Origin: an uncultured Acetobacteraceae bacterium
GTDB lineage: Bacteria; Pseudomonadota; Alphaproteobacteria; Acetobacterales; Acetobacteraceae
Length of the DNA: 45,518 nt
Assembly (NCBI GenBank): GCA_903877125.1
Contig: CAIRCM010000209.1
Coordinates: forward strand, 1 to 45,518
Direction: 5' to 3'
The notes under the pieces are model-generated. The model saw only the letters and a program-made list of their open reading frames with translations. It was not told where the DNA came from and did not search any database. The position numbers and the translations under genes are program-made. Below, one piece after another: positions 15,467 to 24,631 of this stretch (position 1 is its first letter; each line of letters begins with the position of its first letter).

Positions 15467-16663
15467 TCACCGCCGCGCGCCGGTATTCCGCCGCTCCTCC
15501 TCGGCCCGCACCGTGTCCAGCAGATAATGCGGACCAAGCGCGGCAAGGTTGGGGGCGCCGATCTGGCCGAGCACGAGGTCGATTTCCCGTTGCAGGATGG
15601 ACACGGCTTTCTTCACCCCCTCCAGCCCGCCCGCCGTCGCGCCGTAAAGGGTGGCGCGGCCGGTGAGGACGAAATCGGCACCCATGCAGAGTGCGGCGAC
15701 GATGTCCGATCCACGGCGGACGCCGCTGTCCAGCAGCAAGGGGATTTCCGGGCCGACAGCGGAACGGATCATCGGCAGCATGTCCAGCGGCGAGGGCATC
15801 AAATCCAGCTGCCGTGCGCCATGGTTGGACACCAGGATGCCGTCCACGCCGAGGCCCATGGCGATACGCGCATCTTCGGGGTGCATGATGCCTTTGATGA
15901 TGAGCTTGCCGGGCCAGGCGGCGCGAATGGCCTCGATATCGCCCCAGACCTGGCTGGCGTCGGGCGTCTGGGCGGCGAACAGATCGGCGACCTGATCCGG
16001 GGTCGATCCCTGGGCCGCATAGCGTTGCCAGTTGCCGAGCATCGGCAGGCCACCGTTGCGGTAGTAGTTGATGACCCAGGCGGGGTGAAGCATCGCTTCC
16101 AGGATCGTCGGCAAGGTCATCTTCAGCGGGCGGACGAAGCCGTTGCGGCGGTTACGTTCGCGGTTCGAGGACACCGGCACGTCGCAGGTGACAGCGATGG
16201 TTTTCAGGCCGAGATCGATGGCGCGCTTAACCAGATCCAACTGGAAGGCCCGGTTTTTCGCACCGTAAATCTGATACCAAAGATTGCTGCCGGCGAGCTT
16301 GTGGCCCTGTTCCATCGAAGCGTTGGCCGCACCGGACATCAGGTAGGGAATGTTGGCTTCCTTGGCCGCCTGGGACAGGAACAACTCGGCGTCCTGGCGG
16401 AAGGCGCCGGCCATGCCGGTCGGGGCGATGCCGAAGGGGCTGGCGAATGTTTGGCCCAGAATCTCGGCTTTCTGCTCGCGCTTCGAGGTGTCGATGTAAT
16501 AGCGCGGCACCAGACGCAGGTCGCGGAAGGCGTTGGCGTTGGTCCGCAGGCCGTGTTCGTCCTCTACCCCGCCTTCGATGAAGTCGAACATGATTTTCGG
16601 CAGCTTGCGCTTGGCCAGCCGTTTGAGGTCGTCGATGTTGATCGCGCTGTCGATGCGGCTCAT
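15467..16663 (-). CDS. FMN-dependent alpha-hydroxy-acid oxidase/dehydrogenase (LldD-like)
   Basis: 398 residues. It has the TIM-barrel family's N-terminal pattern (IMFDFIEGGVEDEHGLRTN), APTGMAG (80-86), QIYGAKNR (131-138), IKGIMHPEDA (256-265) and the active-site SNHGARQLD (279-287, His281, Arg284), then LDSGVRRGSD and GADFVLTGR for FMN phosphate. It oxidises an L-2-hydroxy acid such as lactate, mandelate or glycolate to the keto acid; the exact substrate is not clear. ATG at 16663 is chosen over an upstream Met because the preceding 62 residues look non-coding. It runs divergently from the ThuA-like gene. Confidence 0.9.
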   Translation of the reverse strand: MSRIDSAINIDDLKRLAKRKLPKIMFDFIEGGVEDEHGLRTNANAFRDLRLVPRYYIDTSKREQKAEILGQTFASPFGIAPTGMAGAFRQDAELFLSQAAKEANIPYLMSGAANASMEQGHKLAGSNLWYQIYGAKNRAFQLDLVKRAIDLGLKTIAVTCDVPVSSNRERNRRNGFVRPLKMTLPTILEAMLHPAWVINYYRNGGLPMLGNWQRYAAQGSTPDQVADLFAAQTPDASQVWGDIEAIRAAWPGKLIIKGIMHPEDARIAMGLGVDGILVSNHGARQLDLMPSPLDMLPMIRSAVGPEIPLLLDSGVRRGSDIVAALCMGADFVLTGRATLYGATAGGLEGVKKAVSILQREIDLVLGQIGAPNLAALGPHYLLDTVRAEEERRNTGARR

Positions 16664-16777
16664 GCCTGGAACGAGTCCCTGGTTGAATTGGTATAGACCG
16701 TCCCATACCGCCAAGCGGCCCTGGACGCCATACGAGCGGGGTGGAACACTCCGAACGCAGCCCAGGGGAGGAAGACC

Positions 16778-17533
16778 ATGACCAATCGTGCCCATGTTAT
16801 CACCGGGGGATTTCCGCCGGGATCGCCAGCCGGGCACGATCACGATCATGCTCGCCTGCGCCTGCTGACTTTGTTAGCCGAGCAGGATATTCCGGCGTCG
16901 GTGGGGAACGATTTTTCGGATGTGGGGAAGTGGCTGCCGCTCAGCCGGTTGCTGGTGACCTATGTGGCCGGGCCTTATCCGGACGCCGGGCAGTCGGCGG
17001 TTATTCAGTCGTGGCTGGAAGGCGGCGGGCATTGGCTGGGCCTGCACGGCACCAGCGGCGGGCGCGCCGAACGGGTGGAGGGGATTCGGAACCGGCGAAC
17101 AGTAAAGACAGAGCATCATGTGGTACTGGGCAGTTTTTTCCTGACCCACCCGCCGTTGTGCCGGTTCCAGGTGGATGTCGTGGGGGAGCATCCGATCACC
17201 CGGGGGATCGGCTCGTCGTTCCTGATCGAGGACGAACCATACTTCATCGAACTTCAGCATCCCGCGGACACCAGGATCCTGCTCACCGCCGATTACGGCG
17301 CGGACGGGGCATGGCCGGCGGTCGAGACGCTGTATGGCAGGGACACGTCGTTGCAGGCGGATGGCAAGACCCGGGTGCTGGGGTATACGCGGCCGGTTGG
17401 GGCCGGCGCGGTGACCTATTTTGCCTTTGGCCACTGCACCAACCCGCCGGTTTATCGCGGCCCGTGGGAGAACCCGGCGTTCACGCAATTGTTGCGGAAC
17501 GCCATCGCCTTCGCTACTGCGACGCCCGGCTAG
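16778..17533 (+). CDS. ThuA-like domain protein
   Basis: 251 residues. It resembles the ThuA/glutamine-amidotransferase-like fold: early VITGGFPPG, LVTYVAGPYPDAGQ, then WLEGGGHWLGLHGTSGG (about 80-96) and EHPITRGIG (about 140-148), with a C-terminal GAGAVTYFAFGHCTNP. ThuA proteins act in sugar-related metabolism, and many are of unknown activity. The ATG follows GGGGAGGAAG. Its last 20 bases overlap the convergent SDR gene. Confidence 0.82.
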   Translation: MTNRAHVITGGFPPGSPAGHDHDHARLRLLTLLAEQDIPASVGNDFSDVGKWLPLSRLLVTYVAGPYPDAGQSAVIQSWLEGGGHWLGLHGTSGGRAERVEGIRNRRTVKTEHHVVLGSFFLTHPPLCRFQVDVVGEHPITRGIGSSFLIEDEPYFIELQHPADTRILLTADYGADGAWPAVETLYGRDTSLQADGKTRVLGYTRPVGAGAVTYFAFGHCTNPPVYRGPWENPAFTQLLRNAIAFATATPG

Positions 17534-18320
17534 GCCCGACCAGCGTCGCGCCGCCGTCCACCCCCAGCACCTGGCCGGTGATGAAGCGCGCCTGCTCGGA
17601 CAGCAGGAAACGGACCGCCATGCCGATGTCCCAGCCATTGCCCTCCCGCCCCATGACCGAAGCCTTGCGGCGCGCTTCCCGCGCCTGATCCGTCATGCCG
17701 CGTGAATAGACCATGGGGGTGTAGACCGGGCCGGGGAAGACGCAGTTGGCGCGGATACCGTCGGGACCGTGATCGACCGCCATGGCTTGGGTCAGCGCGA
17801 TCACCGCGCCTTTGGAGACGCTATAGGCGGTCAAGCCACGCGGGCGCAGGGCGGAAATGGAGGAGATCGTGACGATCGATCCGCCGCCGGCGGTTTTGAT
17901 CATCGCGGGGATCGCGTGCTTGCAGGACAGGAACATGGTGTCGACGTTGACATGCATGACGCGCGACCAGTTTTCCTCGGTCTCCTCGACAACGGTGCCT
18001 TTGCTGCCGATGCCGACATTATTGTCGAGACAATCCAGCCGGCCCCAGCGTTTGACGGCGTCGGCGACCATGGCCGCACATTCGGACGACCGGGTCACAT
18101 CGTAGGAGGCGGCCGCGGCTGGCGCGCCGCCGGCCTCGGCGATCATGGCAACGGTGCGTTCGGCGAGGGCGATGTCCTTGTCGACCACCAGCACATGGGC
18201 ACCGGCGCACGCGAGGAGGATACAGGCGGCGCGGCCATTGCCGATGCCCTCGCCCACGGCGCCGCCGCCGGTGACGATCGCGACCTTGCCGGTCAGGCCC
18301 CATTCTTCGTTCGGTGTCAT
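17514..18320 (-). CDS. Short-chain dehydrogenase/reductase
   Basis: 268 residues, full-length classical SDR. It has the cofactor loop TGGGAVGEGIG (17-27), NNVG in place of the more common NNAG (100-103), catalytic Ser154, Tyr166 and Lys170 (YSVSK), PGPVYTPM, and the ending VLGVDGGATLVGP. It would interconvert an alcohol and a ketone with NAD(P)H. The start ATG 18320 is chosen because the upstream open frame is antisense to the esterase gene. Its 3' end overlaps that of the ThuA-like gene by 20 bases on the opposite strand. Confidence 0.9.
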   Translation of the reverse strand: MTPNEEWGLTGKVAIVTGGGAVGEGIGNGRAACILLACAGAHVLVVDKDIALAERTVAMIAEAGGAPAAAASYDVTRSSECAAMVADAVKRWGRLDCLDNNVGIGSKGTVVEETEENWSRVMHVNVDTMFLSCKHAIPAMIKTAGGGSIVTISSISALRPRGLTAYSVSKGAVIALTQAMAVDHGPDGIRANCVFPGPVYTPMVYSRGMTDQAREARRKASVMGREGNGWDIGMAVRFLLSEQARFITGQVLGVDGGATLVGPSRASQ

Positions 18321-18402
18321 GTCAGGTGGCTTCCTTCGTTTGGGTGACGACGGTGTGCACCAATGCGGCGACCGGTGGTAGTGTCGCGCCGTGGAGGCCA
18401 CC

Positions 18403-19179
18403 ATGGACAACACCATCGACGCGGAACCGCCCTCGTATAGCGCGACACACCCACACTGCTTCCTTCCGGGCACAGACACGCCATTGGTCCTGCTCCATGG
18501 CTCTGGCGGTAACGAATGCGACCTCCTGCCGCTCGCCGCGGAATTGGCGCCTAACGCGGCAAAATTCGGCATTCGCGGTCCGGTTGCCATCGACGGGGGG
18601 TACGCCTTCTTCCATCGATTTCCAGACCGCCGGGTGGATGAGGCCGACATCGAGGCCAAGGCGCCCGTGCTGGCGGCGTTCATCGAGGCCTCCCGCGCAC
18701 GCTACGATTTCGGCAAACCGCCCATCGCGGTCGGGTTCTCCAACGGCGCAATCATGGCGGCAGCGTTATTGCTGACCCGTCCCGGCCTGCTGGCGGGGGC
18801 AATACTGTTCCGCCCGCTCATCCCATTTACGCACGATCTCGGGCACCGCCTGGATAATACACCGGTGCTGATCGTCGACGGCGAAAAGGACAGCCGCCGG
18901 TCGCCCGGCGATGGATTGCGACTGGCGGAACGCCTGACTCGTGTCGGAGCATCGGTGAGCTATCATGTGCTGCCGGTCGGCCACGCGATCACTGCCGAGG
19001 ACAAGAAGATCGCACGTGCATGGCTAGAGGCCGTCGCTCGGCCCAAGGCCGATCGCCACGGCCTCCGCGGAGCCCCGACAGGCGCGGTCCTACTCGCCGC
19101 CTTCCAGGCCTGTCCCCACCCCGAGGTCGATTTCGACACGGAGTCGGTCCGCTCCCCCGTGCGCGACGTGGCGCTGTAA
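18403..19179 (+). CDS. Alpha/beta hydrolase, carboxylesterase/phospholipase (dienelactone-hydrolase-like)
   Basis: 258 residues. The oxyanion region LLHGSGGNE (30-38), nucleophile elbow GFSNGA (111-116, Ser113), Asp163 in VDGEKD, and His194 in PVGHAIT give a complete triad of the YpfH/carboxylesterase-2 type. It would split esters of small compounds in the cytoplasm. GGAGG at 18393-18397 sits 5 bases before ATG 18403; a GTG at 18391 is in frame but would leave no ribosome site. The tail after about residue 215 (rich in Arg, Pro and Gly) is less conserved-looking. Divergent from the SDR gene. Confidence 0.85.
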   Translation: MDNTIDAEPPSYSATHPHCFLPGTDTPLVLLHGSGGNECDLLPLAAELAPNAAKFGIRGPVAIDGGYAFFHRFPDRRVDEADIEAKAPVLAAFIEASRARYDFGKPPIAVGFSNGAIMAAALLLTRPGLLAGAILFRPLIPFTHDLGHRLDNTPVLIVDGEKDSRRSPGDGLRLAERLTRVGASVSYHVLPVGHAITAEDKKIARAWLEAVARPKADRHGLRGAPTGAVLLAAFQACPHPEVDFDTESVRSPVRDVAL

Positions 19180-19274
19180 CGGGTTGGCTACGGTTCGGTT
19201 TGACGGTTGGCTCACGCGACCGCGTCAACTTCGCGCGGCCATACGTTTTTCGGTCGCAAACACCAAGGCGTGGG

Positions 19275-19294
19275 TGGTCCGCCTTCGCGGACCA
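19275..19294. repeat. Hairpin of a dispersed type, downstream of the esterase
   Basis: TGGTCCGC and GCGGACCA pair around CTTC. It sits in a 187-base gap between convergent genes with no open frame of note, and could serve as terminator or be a repeat copy. Confidence 0.45.
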
Positions 19295-19366
19295 TGACGC
19301 TGGGGGGAAGCCAGCGGGCGGTCCCTCACAGGTCAAGAATTCGGGCCGCTGGATTGACCCACCCCC

Positions 19367-20212
19367 TCACCCCTCCAACCCCCGCATAAACGCCGCAATC
19401 CCATCGATCTTCGCCATAACCGCATCCCGCCCCTCCGGTTCCAGCGAGAAAACCACCCGTTCCACCCCCAAATCCGCATACCGCTTGATCGTGTCCCCAT
19501 CCCGCCGGGAGTGCCAAACCGTCACCGGCAGCCGCCCCCGGCCCGCTTCCTCGCACATACGGTGAAACTCCGGGATCATATCCGCGATCTGCCGATAAGC
19601 CCCCTTCCGCGCCGCCTGCGGCAACCACCCATCCCCGTAACGGATCGCCCGCCGCGCCGAATAGGGAAACGCCCCCCCGACATAAACCGGCGGCGACCGC
19701 ACCGGTTTCGGCCGAGCAACCATCGGTCCGAAATCGACGAACTCTCCGTGATATTCGGCGACATCGGACGACCAGATCGCCCGCATCGCCTCCACGTTCT
19801 CCCGCGCACGCTTGTGCCTTGTTTCGAAGTCGCAGCCATGGTTCTCCATCTCGTCCTGGTTCCACCCATTGCCAATCCCAAACAGAAACCGCCCGGCCGA
19901 AACCTGGTCGATCGACGCCACCAGTTTCGCCAACTGGATGGGATCGCGCTGCGCCACGAGGCAGACGCCCGTCCCCACCTTCAGCGTCCGCGTCACCGCC
20001 GCCGCCGCGGTCAACGACACGAACGGATCCATCGCGTCGTAGTATTTCTTCGGCAGGTCCCCACCCGCTGGAAACGGCGTCACCCGCGACACCGGAATAT
20101 GCGAATGCTCCGGTGCCCAGACGGACTCAAAACCCCGTTCCTCCAACACGCGCCCCAAGGTCGCCGCGTCGATCGCATAATCGGTGAAAAACATCGAAGC
20201 GCCGAATTGCAT
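19367..20212 (-). CDS. LLM class flavin- or F420-dependent oxidoreductase
   Basis: 281 residues of the bacterial luciferase-like superfamily (TIM barrel). It has SVWAPEHSHIP (about 30-40), GTGVCLVAQRDP, IDQVSAGRFLFGIGNGWN and PPVYVGGAFPYSARRA. It uses reduced FMN or F420 to oxidise or reduce a small molecule; which one is not clear. The ATG at 20212 follows GGGGGAGGGGG. It is divergent from the second LLM gene, 85 bp away. A similar but separate LLM protein is encoded at 24632. Confidence 0.88.
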   Translation of the reverse strand: MQFGASMFFTDYAIDAATLGRVLEERGFESVWAPEHSHIPVSRVTPFPAGGDLPKKYYDAMDPFVSLTAAAAVTRTLKVGTGVCLVAQRDPIQLAKLVASIDQVSAGRFLFGIGNGWNQDEMENHGCDFETRHKRARENVEAMRAIWSSDVAEYHGEFVDFGPMVARPKPVRSPPVYVGGAFPYSARRAIRYGDGWLPQAARKGAYRQIADMIPEFHRMCEEAGRGRLPVTVWHSRRDGDTIKRYADLGVERVVFSLEPEGRDAVMAKIDGIAAFMRGLEG

Positions 20213-20297
20213 GGCCCCCTCCCCCTTTTGCGCCGCATGATGGACCGGAACGCCAATTGGCAATAGCCTGCCCGCCTGTCCCGTTTGGAGACCCCGA

Positions 20298-21386
20298 ATG
20301 ACCGTCGAATTCATCGGCATGATCGCCGCCGAGGAAAAATCCGAAATCAGCCCGCCCAGCGGGCCGACGATCCAGCCCGACTATATCGCCCGCTTCGCCC
20401 AGGCGCACGAAGCCGCGGGCTTCGACCGCGTGCTGATCGCGCACAACTCCGCCGATGCGGACGCGGTGCTGGTCGCCACCCACGCCGCCTATGCAACCAA
20501 GAAGCTGCGCTTCATGATCGCGCACCGTCCGGGCTTCATCGCGCCCACCTATGCCGCAAGGCTGTTCGCCAGCTTCGACGTGTTCTCGGGCGGGCGGGGC
20601 GGCATCCACATCATCTCCGGCGGCGACGGCGCGGAACAGCGAAAGGACGGCGATTTCCTGAGCCACGAGGAACGCTACCGGCGCACCGACGAATATCTCG
20701 ACCTGATGCGGCTCGAGTGGACATCCGAGACCCCGTTCTCCCATGAAGGGACGTATTACAAGGTCGAAAACGCCTTCGCTCGGGTCAAACCGATCCAAAA
20801 GCCCCATATCCCGGTCTATTTCGGCGGGTCGTCGGACATCGCGATCGCCTTCGCCGCCAAGCACGCCGACATCTACGCCTTCTGGGGTGAGACACTGGAT
20901 ATGGCGCACGAAACGATCGCCAAAGTCCGCAATGCCTGCGCGAAGATCGGGCGCGATCCGGCAAGCATGAAATTCAGCCTGTCGTTCCGCCCAGTGCTGG
21001 CCGACACGGAAGAGGCCGCGTGGAAACGCGCCGACCGGATCATCGAACGGGTGCGCGAACTGCGCGGCCAGGGCGTCGGGCGGTTCAATGCCAAGCCGGA
21101 AAGCGTGGGCTCGGCGCGGCTGCTGGAAGTCGCGGCTGGCGGCAAAATTCGGGACAAACGGCTGTGGACCGAGGTCGCGGCCGCCGTCGGTGCGGGATCG
21201 AACACGACGTCGCTGGTCGGCACCGCGGAACAGGTGGCGGAGTCGCTGTTGGAGTATCACGCGCTGGGGATCACGACATTCCTGATCCGCGGTTTCGACC
21301 CGCTTTCGGATGCCACCGATTATGGCCGCGCGCTGCTGCCTCTCGTGAAAGCCGGCGCTCGGCCGATGGCGGCGGCGGCGGAGTAA
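20298..21386 (+). CDS. LLM class flavin-dependent monooxygenase (alkanesulfonate monooxygenase, SsuD-like)
   Basis: 362 residues, close in length and pattern to SsuD: RVLIAHNSADADAVLVATHAA, FMIAHRPGFIAPTYAARL, GGIHIISGGDGAEQRKDGD, HEERYRRTDEYLDLMR, and the late GTAEQVAESLLEY and FLIRGFDPLSDATDYG. SsuD takes FMNH2 and O2 to remove sulfite from alkanesulfonates; a relative acting on another substrate is equally possible. No ssuE reductase or ssuABC genes are close by. It is first in a plus-strand run with the FAD monooxygenase (4 bases on). Confidence 0.88.
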   Translation: MTVEFIGMIAAEEKSEISPPSGPTIQPDYIARFAQAHEAAGFDRVLIAHNSADADAVLVATHAAYATKKLRFMIAHRPGFIAPTYAARLFASFDVFSGGRGGIHIISGGDGAEQRKDGDFLSHEERYRRTDEYLDLMRLEWTSETPFSHEGTYYKVENAFARVKPIQKPHIPVYFGGSSDIAIAFAAKHADIYAFWGETLDMAHETIAKVRNACAKIGRDPASMKFSLSFRPVLADTEEAAWKRADRIIERVRELRGQGVGRFNAKPESVGSARLLEVAAGGKIRDKRLWTEVAAAVGAGSNTTSLVGTAEQVAESLLEYHALGITTFLIRGFDPLSDATDYGRALLPLVKAGARPMAAAAE

Positions 21387-21390
21387 ACCG

Positions 21391-22578
21391 ATTATCGATG
21401 TAGCCATCATCGGCGGCGGTCAGGCGGGGCTGACCATGAGTCAGGCGCTGTCGCGCCGCGGCATCGCGCATGTCGTGCTGGAACGAAACCGCATCGCCGA
21501 ACGCTGGCGAACCGAGCGGTGGGATTCGCTGCGCTTCCAGTTCCCCAACTGGGCGCTGCGCCTGCCGGGCTTCCCCTACACCGGCGACAAGCCCGACGAA
21601 TACGCGCACTGCGACGATGTCGTGCGGTTCATCGAGGCTTACGCGGAATCGATCCAGGCCCCCGTGCGGACCGGCGTGACGGTCCGGCACCTGGTTCGGA
21701 CGCATGAAGGGTTTGCACTGACCTGCGATGACGAGGTTTTAACAGCCGGTAACGTCGTGATCGCCACCGGCCCCTACCAGCAGACCGTGGTGCCGGAGGC
21801 GGCAACCGGACTGGGCGACGTCTTCCAACTCACCGCCAGCAACTACCGAAACCCCGAGCAACTGCCGGACGGAGGGGTTCTGGTGGTGGGGGCTGGGGCA
21901 TCGGGCTGTCAGATCGCCGAGGAGCTGCTGGACGCCGGTCGCCGCGTCTACCTGTCCGTCGGTGCCCATCGTCGCGCCCCTCGGCGCTACCGTGGCCGGG
22001 ATTTCATCTGGTGGATCGACGCCCTGGGCTGGGATGACCGCATCGCCGTCCCCGGAGCCGCTCGGCAACCGCCACTGGTGATCAGCGGCGCCAAGGGCGG
22101 GCGGACAGTCGATCTGCGGGAATACGCCGCCGCCGGGATGGTGCTGGCCGGACGGTTCTCCGGCGCTGCCGATGGCGTGGCATCGTTCGCCCCGGATTTG
22201 GCGGATAGCCTGGCGGCCGGCGATGCCAGCTATACGGCGTTCGTGGCGGCGGCCGATACGCACCTTGGCGGCGCGGCAGGCGACGAGGCCCTACCCACGA
22301 CCTACCCCGAACCAATCGGTGTGGAGTCGCTGGACCTGCGTGCCCACGGCATTCGCACCGTCATCTGGGCCACCGGCTACCGCTACGATTTCGGCTGGGT
22401 CGAACTGGATGTTTTCTCAAACGGCGAACCCGCCCACACGCGCGGCGTCACGCCCGTCCCAGGCGCCTATTTCCTCGGCCTGCCGCTGCTTTATAAAACC
22501 AAATCGTCGTTCCTTTCCGGCGTGGGGGAAGACGCGGCCTATCTGGCCGAACAAATCGATATCAGGAGGAAGACATGA
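21391..22578 (+). CDS. FAD-dependent NAD(P)-binding monooxygenase with an apparent ATT start
   Basis: 395 residues if read from ATT at 21391. The first FAD motif, GGGQAG (8-13), lies before the first ATG (21436), so an ATG start would remove it. Between the in-frame stop at 21346-21348 and that ATG there is no ATG, GTG or TTG; GGAG at 21380-21383 sits 7 bases before ATT, making ATT (or ATC at 21394) the best start. The second dinucleotide motif is GAGASG (167-172). FPYTGDKPDEYAH and WATGYRYDFGW fit the flavin-containing/Baeyer-Villiger type (CzcO-like). It would oxygenate an organic substrate using NADPH. Its stop overlaps the next start (ATGA). Confidence 0.85.
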   Translation: MIDVAIIGGGQAGLTMSQALSRRGIAHVVLERNRIAERWRTERWDSLRFQFPNWALRLPGFPYTGDKPDEYAHCDDVVRFIEAYAESIQAPVRTGVTVRHLVRTHEGFALTCDDEVLTAGNVVIATGPYQQTVVPEAATGLGDVFQLTASNYRNPEQLPDGGVLVVGAGASGCQIAEELLDAGRRVYLSVGAHRRAPRRYRGRDFIWWIDALGWDDRIAVPGAARQPPLVISGAKGGRTVDLREYAAAGMVLAGRFSGAADGVASFAPDLADSLAAGDASYTAFVAAADTHLGGAAGDEALPTTYPEPIGVESLDLRAHGIRTVIWATGYRYDFGWVELDVFSNGEPAHTRGVTPVPGAYFLGLPLLYKTKSSFLSGVGEDAAYLAEQIDIRRKT

Positions 22579-23003
22579 CGGCCGAAACCCTCTCGCCATC
22601 GCAAACCGATGACCTGCGCCGCATCGCCGGCCTGATGGTGCCCGCCAGCGAGGAATTCAAAGTCCCCGGCGCCGACGATCCCAAAATCTTCGCCGACATC
22701 GAGAAATCGATCGGCCGCGACATGGCGGACATCCGCAAAGCCATGGCGGCGCTGGCGGGAATTTCCAAGCTGGACGATGCCGCCGCGATGGCGCGGGCAG
22801 AAACGTTCCGGTCCGCCGGCGGGCCGCTGGTCGCGGCGGTCGAACGCTGCGTGCTGCAATGCTACTACCGCGACGACCGGGTGGTGATCTCCCTGGGCCT
22901 CGAAGCGCGTCCGCCCTTCCCCAAGGGCCACGTGCTGGAACAGGGCGACTGGTCGCTGCTCGATCCCGTTCGCAAGCGCGCGAAAATGTGGCGGGACGCG
23001 TAA
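22575..23003 (+). CDS. Small partner protein of the downstream GMC oxidoreductase
   Basis: 142 residues, helical, without a signal peptide. It is reminiscent in position and size of the small subunit (subunit 3) of gluconate 2-dehydrogenase-like complexes, but the match is by context; I do not recognise clear family residues. The second half holds VAAVERCVLQCYYRDDRV and FPKGHVLEQGDWSLLDPV. AGGAGG lies 5 bases before the ATG, which overlaps the previous stop. It ends 2 bases before the GMC gene, so the products are probably made together and may form a complex. Confidence 0.72.
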   Translation: MTAETLSPSQTDDLRRIAGLMVPASEEFKVPGADDPKIFADIEKSIGRDMADIRKAMAALAGISKLDDAAAMARAETFRSAGGPLVAAVERCVLQCYYRDDRVVISLGLEARPPFPKGHVLEQGDWSLLDPVRKRAKMWRDA

Positions 23004-23005
23004 AC

Positions 23006-24610
23006 ATGGCGGCGAACGAGATGGTCGACGTCCTGATCATCGGATCAGGCGCGTCGGGCGCGGCGGTGGCGTGGAGCCTCGCCGAGACCAAGATGCGGAT
23101 CGTGTGCATGGAACAGGGGGATTGGATGAAACCATCCGAATACCCCAGCACCGGGCGCGACTGGGAAGCGCGCCGGATGGCCGATTTCGATATTTTTCCG
23201 AACCGGCGCGGGCGGGAAACCGACTATCCGATCAATGATTCGGAATCGGCGATGAAGATCGCCAATTTCAACGGCGTCGGCGGCGGGACAGTGTTTTACA
23301 CGGCGCATTGGCCGCGCATGAATCCGTCCGATTTTCGCGTGAAATCCCTGGACGGCGTGGCCGAGGACTGGCCGATCGACTACTGGACGTTGGAGAAATT
23401 CTTCGAAGAGAACGACCGCATGATGGGCGTGTCGGGGCTGGAGGGCGATCCCGGCGTGCCGCCGCGCCACCCGCCGATGCCGCCGCTGCCGCTGGGCAAG
23501 ACGGGCACGGTCTACGCCAAGACGATGAACAAGCTGGGCTGGCACTGGTGGCCGTCCGACAGCACCATCGCGACGCAGGATTACGAGGGGCGGGCGAAGT
23601 GCATCAACCTCGGTCATTGCACCCCCGGTTGCGCGCAGGGTGCGAAAGCCAGCACCGACATCACCTACTGGCCGCTGGCAATCCGAGCGGGGGTGGAGTT
23701 GCGGACGCGGTGCCGGGTGCGGGAGATCGTGACCAACGAGCACGGCATGGCCTCGGGCGTTATCTACTACGATGCGAACGGGCAAGAGAATTTCCAACCG
23801 GCGGAAGTGGTGATCGTTGCGTGCAACGGGGTGGGGACGCCTCGGCTGCTGTTGAACTCGGCTTCGTCGCGCCATCCAAACGGGCTGGCGAATTCCAGCG
23901 GGCTGGTGGGCAGGAACCTGATGCTGCATCCCTGGCCGCAGGTGCGGGGTTACGCCGATGAGCGGAACGATGGCGCGCATGCGCCGATGCTGTCGATGTG
24001 GAGCAAGCAGTTCTACGAAACCGATCCCAGCCGCGATTTCGTGCGTGGCTACACCATGCAGTTCGCGCGCGGCACCGGTGTGGTGAACGAAGCGATCCAA
24101 AGCATGTCGGTGGGCGCGCTGCCATGGGGTGCGGATCATCACAAGGTCTACCGCGATCTGGTGTATCGCCGTCTGCAGGTCGGTATCGCCTGCGACGATC
24201 TGCCGGAGGAATGCAACCGGGTGACACTCGATCCCGTGCTGAAAGACAGCAACGGCATCCCCGCCGCGAAGATCGACTACCGGCTTGGGGAGAATACCAA
24301 GCGAATGATGGAACACGGGATCGCCAGGGCGACCGAAATTCTGGAGGCCGCGGGGGCGAAGAATATTTACACCTCGCGCACGTTGCTCAATTCGCCCGGC
24401 CATACGCTGGGCACCTGCCGGATGGGCAACGATCCGGAGACCTCGGTGGTCAATGCCTGGGGGCGGTCGCACGATGTGAAGAACCTGTTCATCGTGGATG
24501 GCAGCGTGTGGGTCACCGGGGGCGGGATGAATCCGACTTCGACCATTCAGGCCATCGCACTCTATATCGCCGACCAGATGAAACAACGGCTGGCGACACT
24601 GTTCGATTGA
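23006..24610 (+). CDS. GMC family FAD-dependent oxidoreductase (dehydrogenase large subunit type)
   Basis: 534 residues. It has the N-terminal FAD motif GSGASG (13-18) then ARRMADFDIFPNRR, FNGVGGGTVFYTAHWPRM, a Cys-rich CINLGHCTPGCAQGAK stretch (about 205-220) seen in the gluconate/fructose dehydrogenase branch of the GMC family, and the C-terminal catalytic His in PGHTLGTCRMG and Asn in GGGMNPTSTIQ. It would oxidise an alcohol or sugar acid and pass electrons to an acceptor. No signal peptide is seen, unlike most periplasmic gluconate dehydrogenases. No cytochrome c subunit is adjacent. Strong operon context with the 142-residue protein before it. Confidence 0.9.
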   Translation: MAANEMVDVLIIGSGASGAAVAWSLAETKMRIVCMEQGDWMKPSEYPSTGRDWEARRMADFDIFPNRRGRETDYPINDSESAMKIANFNGVGGGTVFYTAHWPRMNPSDFRVKSLDGVAEDWPIDYWTLEKFFEENDRMMGVSGLEGDPGVPPRHPPMPPLPLGKTGTVYAKTMNKLGWHWWPSDSTIATQDYEGRAKCINLGHCTPGCAQGAKASTDITYWPLAIRAGVELRTRCRVREIVTNEHGMASGVIYYDANGQENFQPAEVVIVACNGVGTPRLLLNSASSRHPNGLANSSGLVGRNLMLHPWPQVRGYADERNDGAHAPMLSMWSKQFYETDPSRDFVRGYTMQFARGTGVVNEAIQSMSVGALPWGADHHKVYRDLVYRRLQVGIACDDLPEECNRVTLDPVLKDSNGIPAAKIDYRLGENTKRMMEHGIARATEILEAAGAKNIYTSRTLLNSPGHTLGTCRMGNDPETSVVNAWGRSHDVKNLFIVDGSVWVTGGGMNPTSTIQAIALYIADQMKQRLATLFD

Positions 24611-24631
24611 TCGCGGACGAGGAAACCCACA

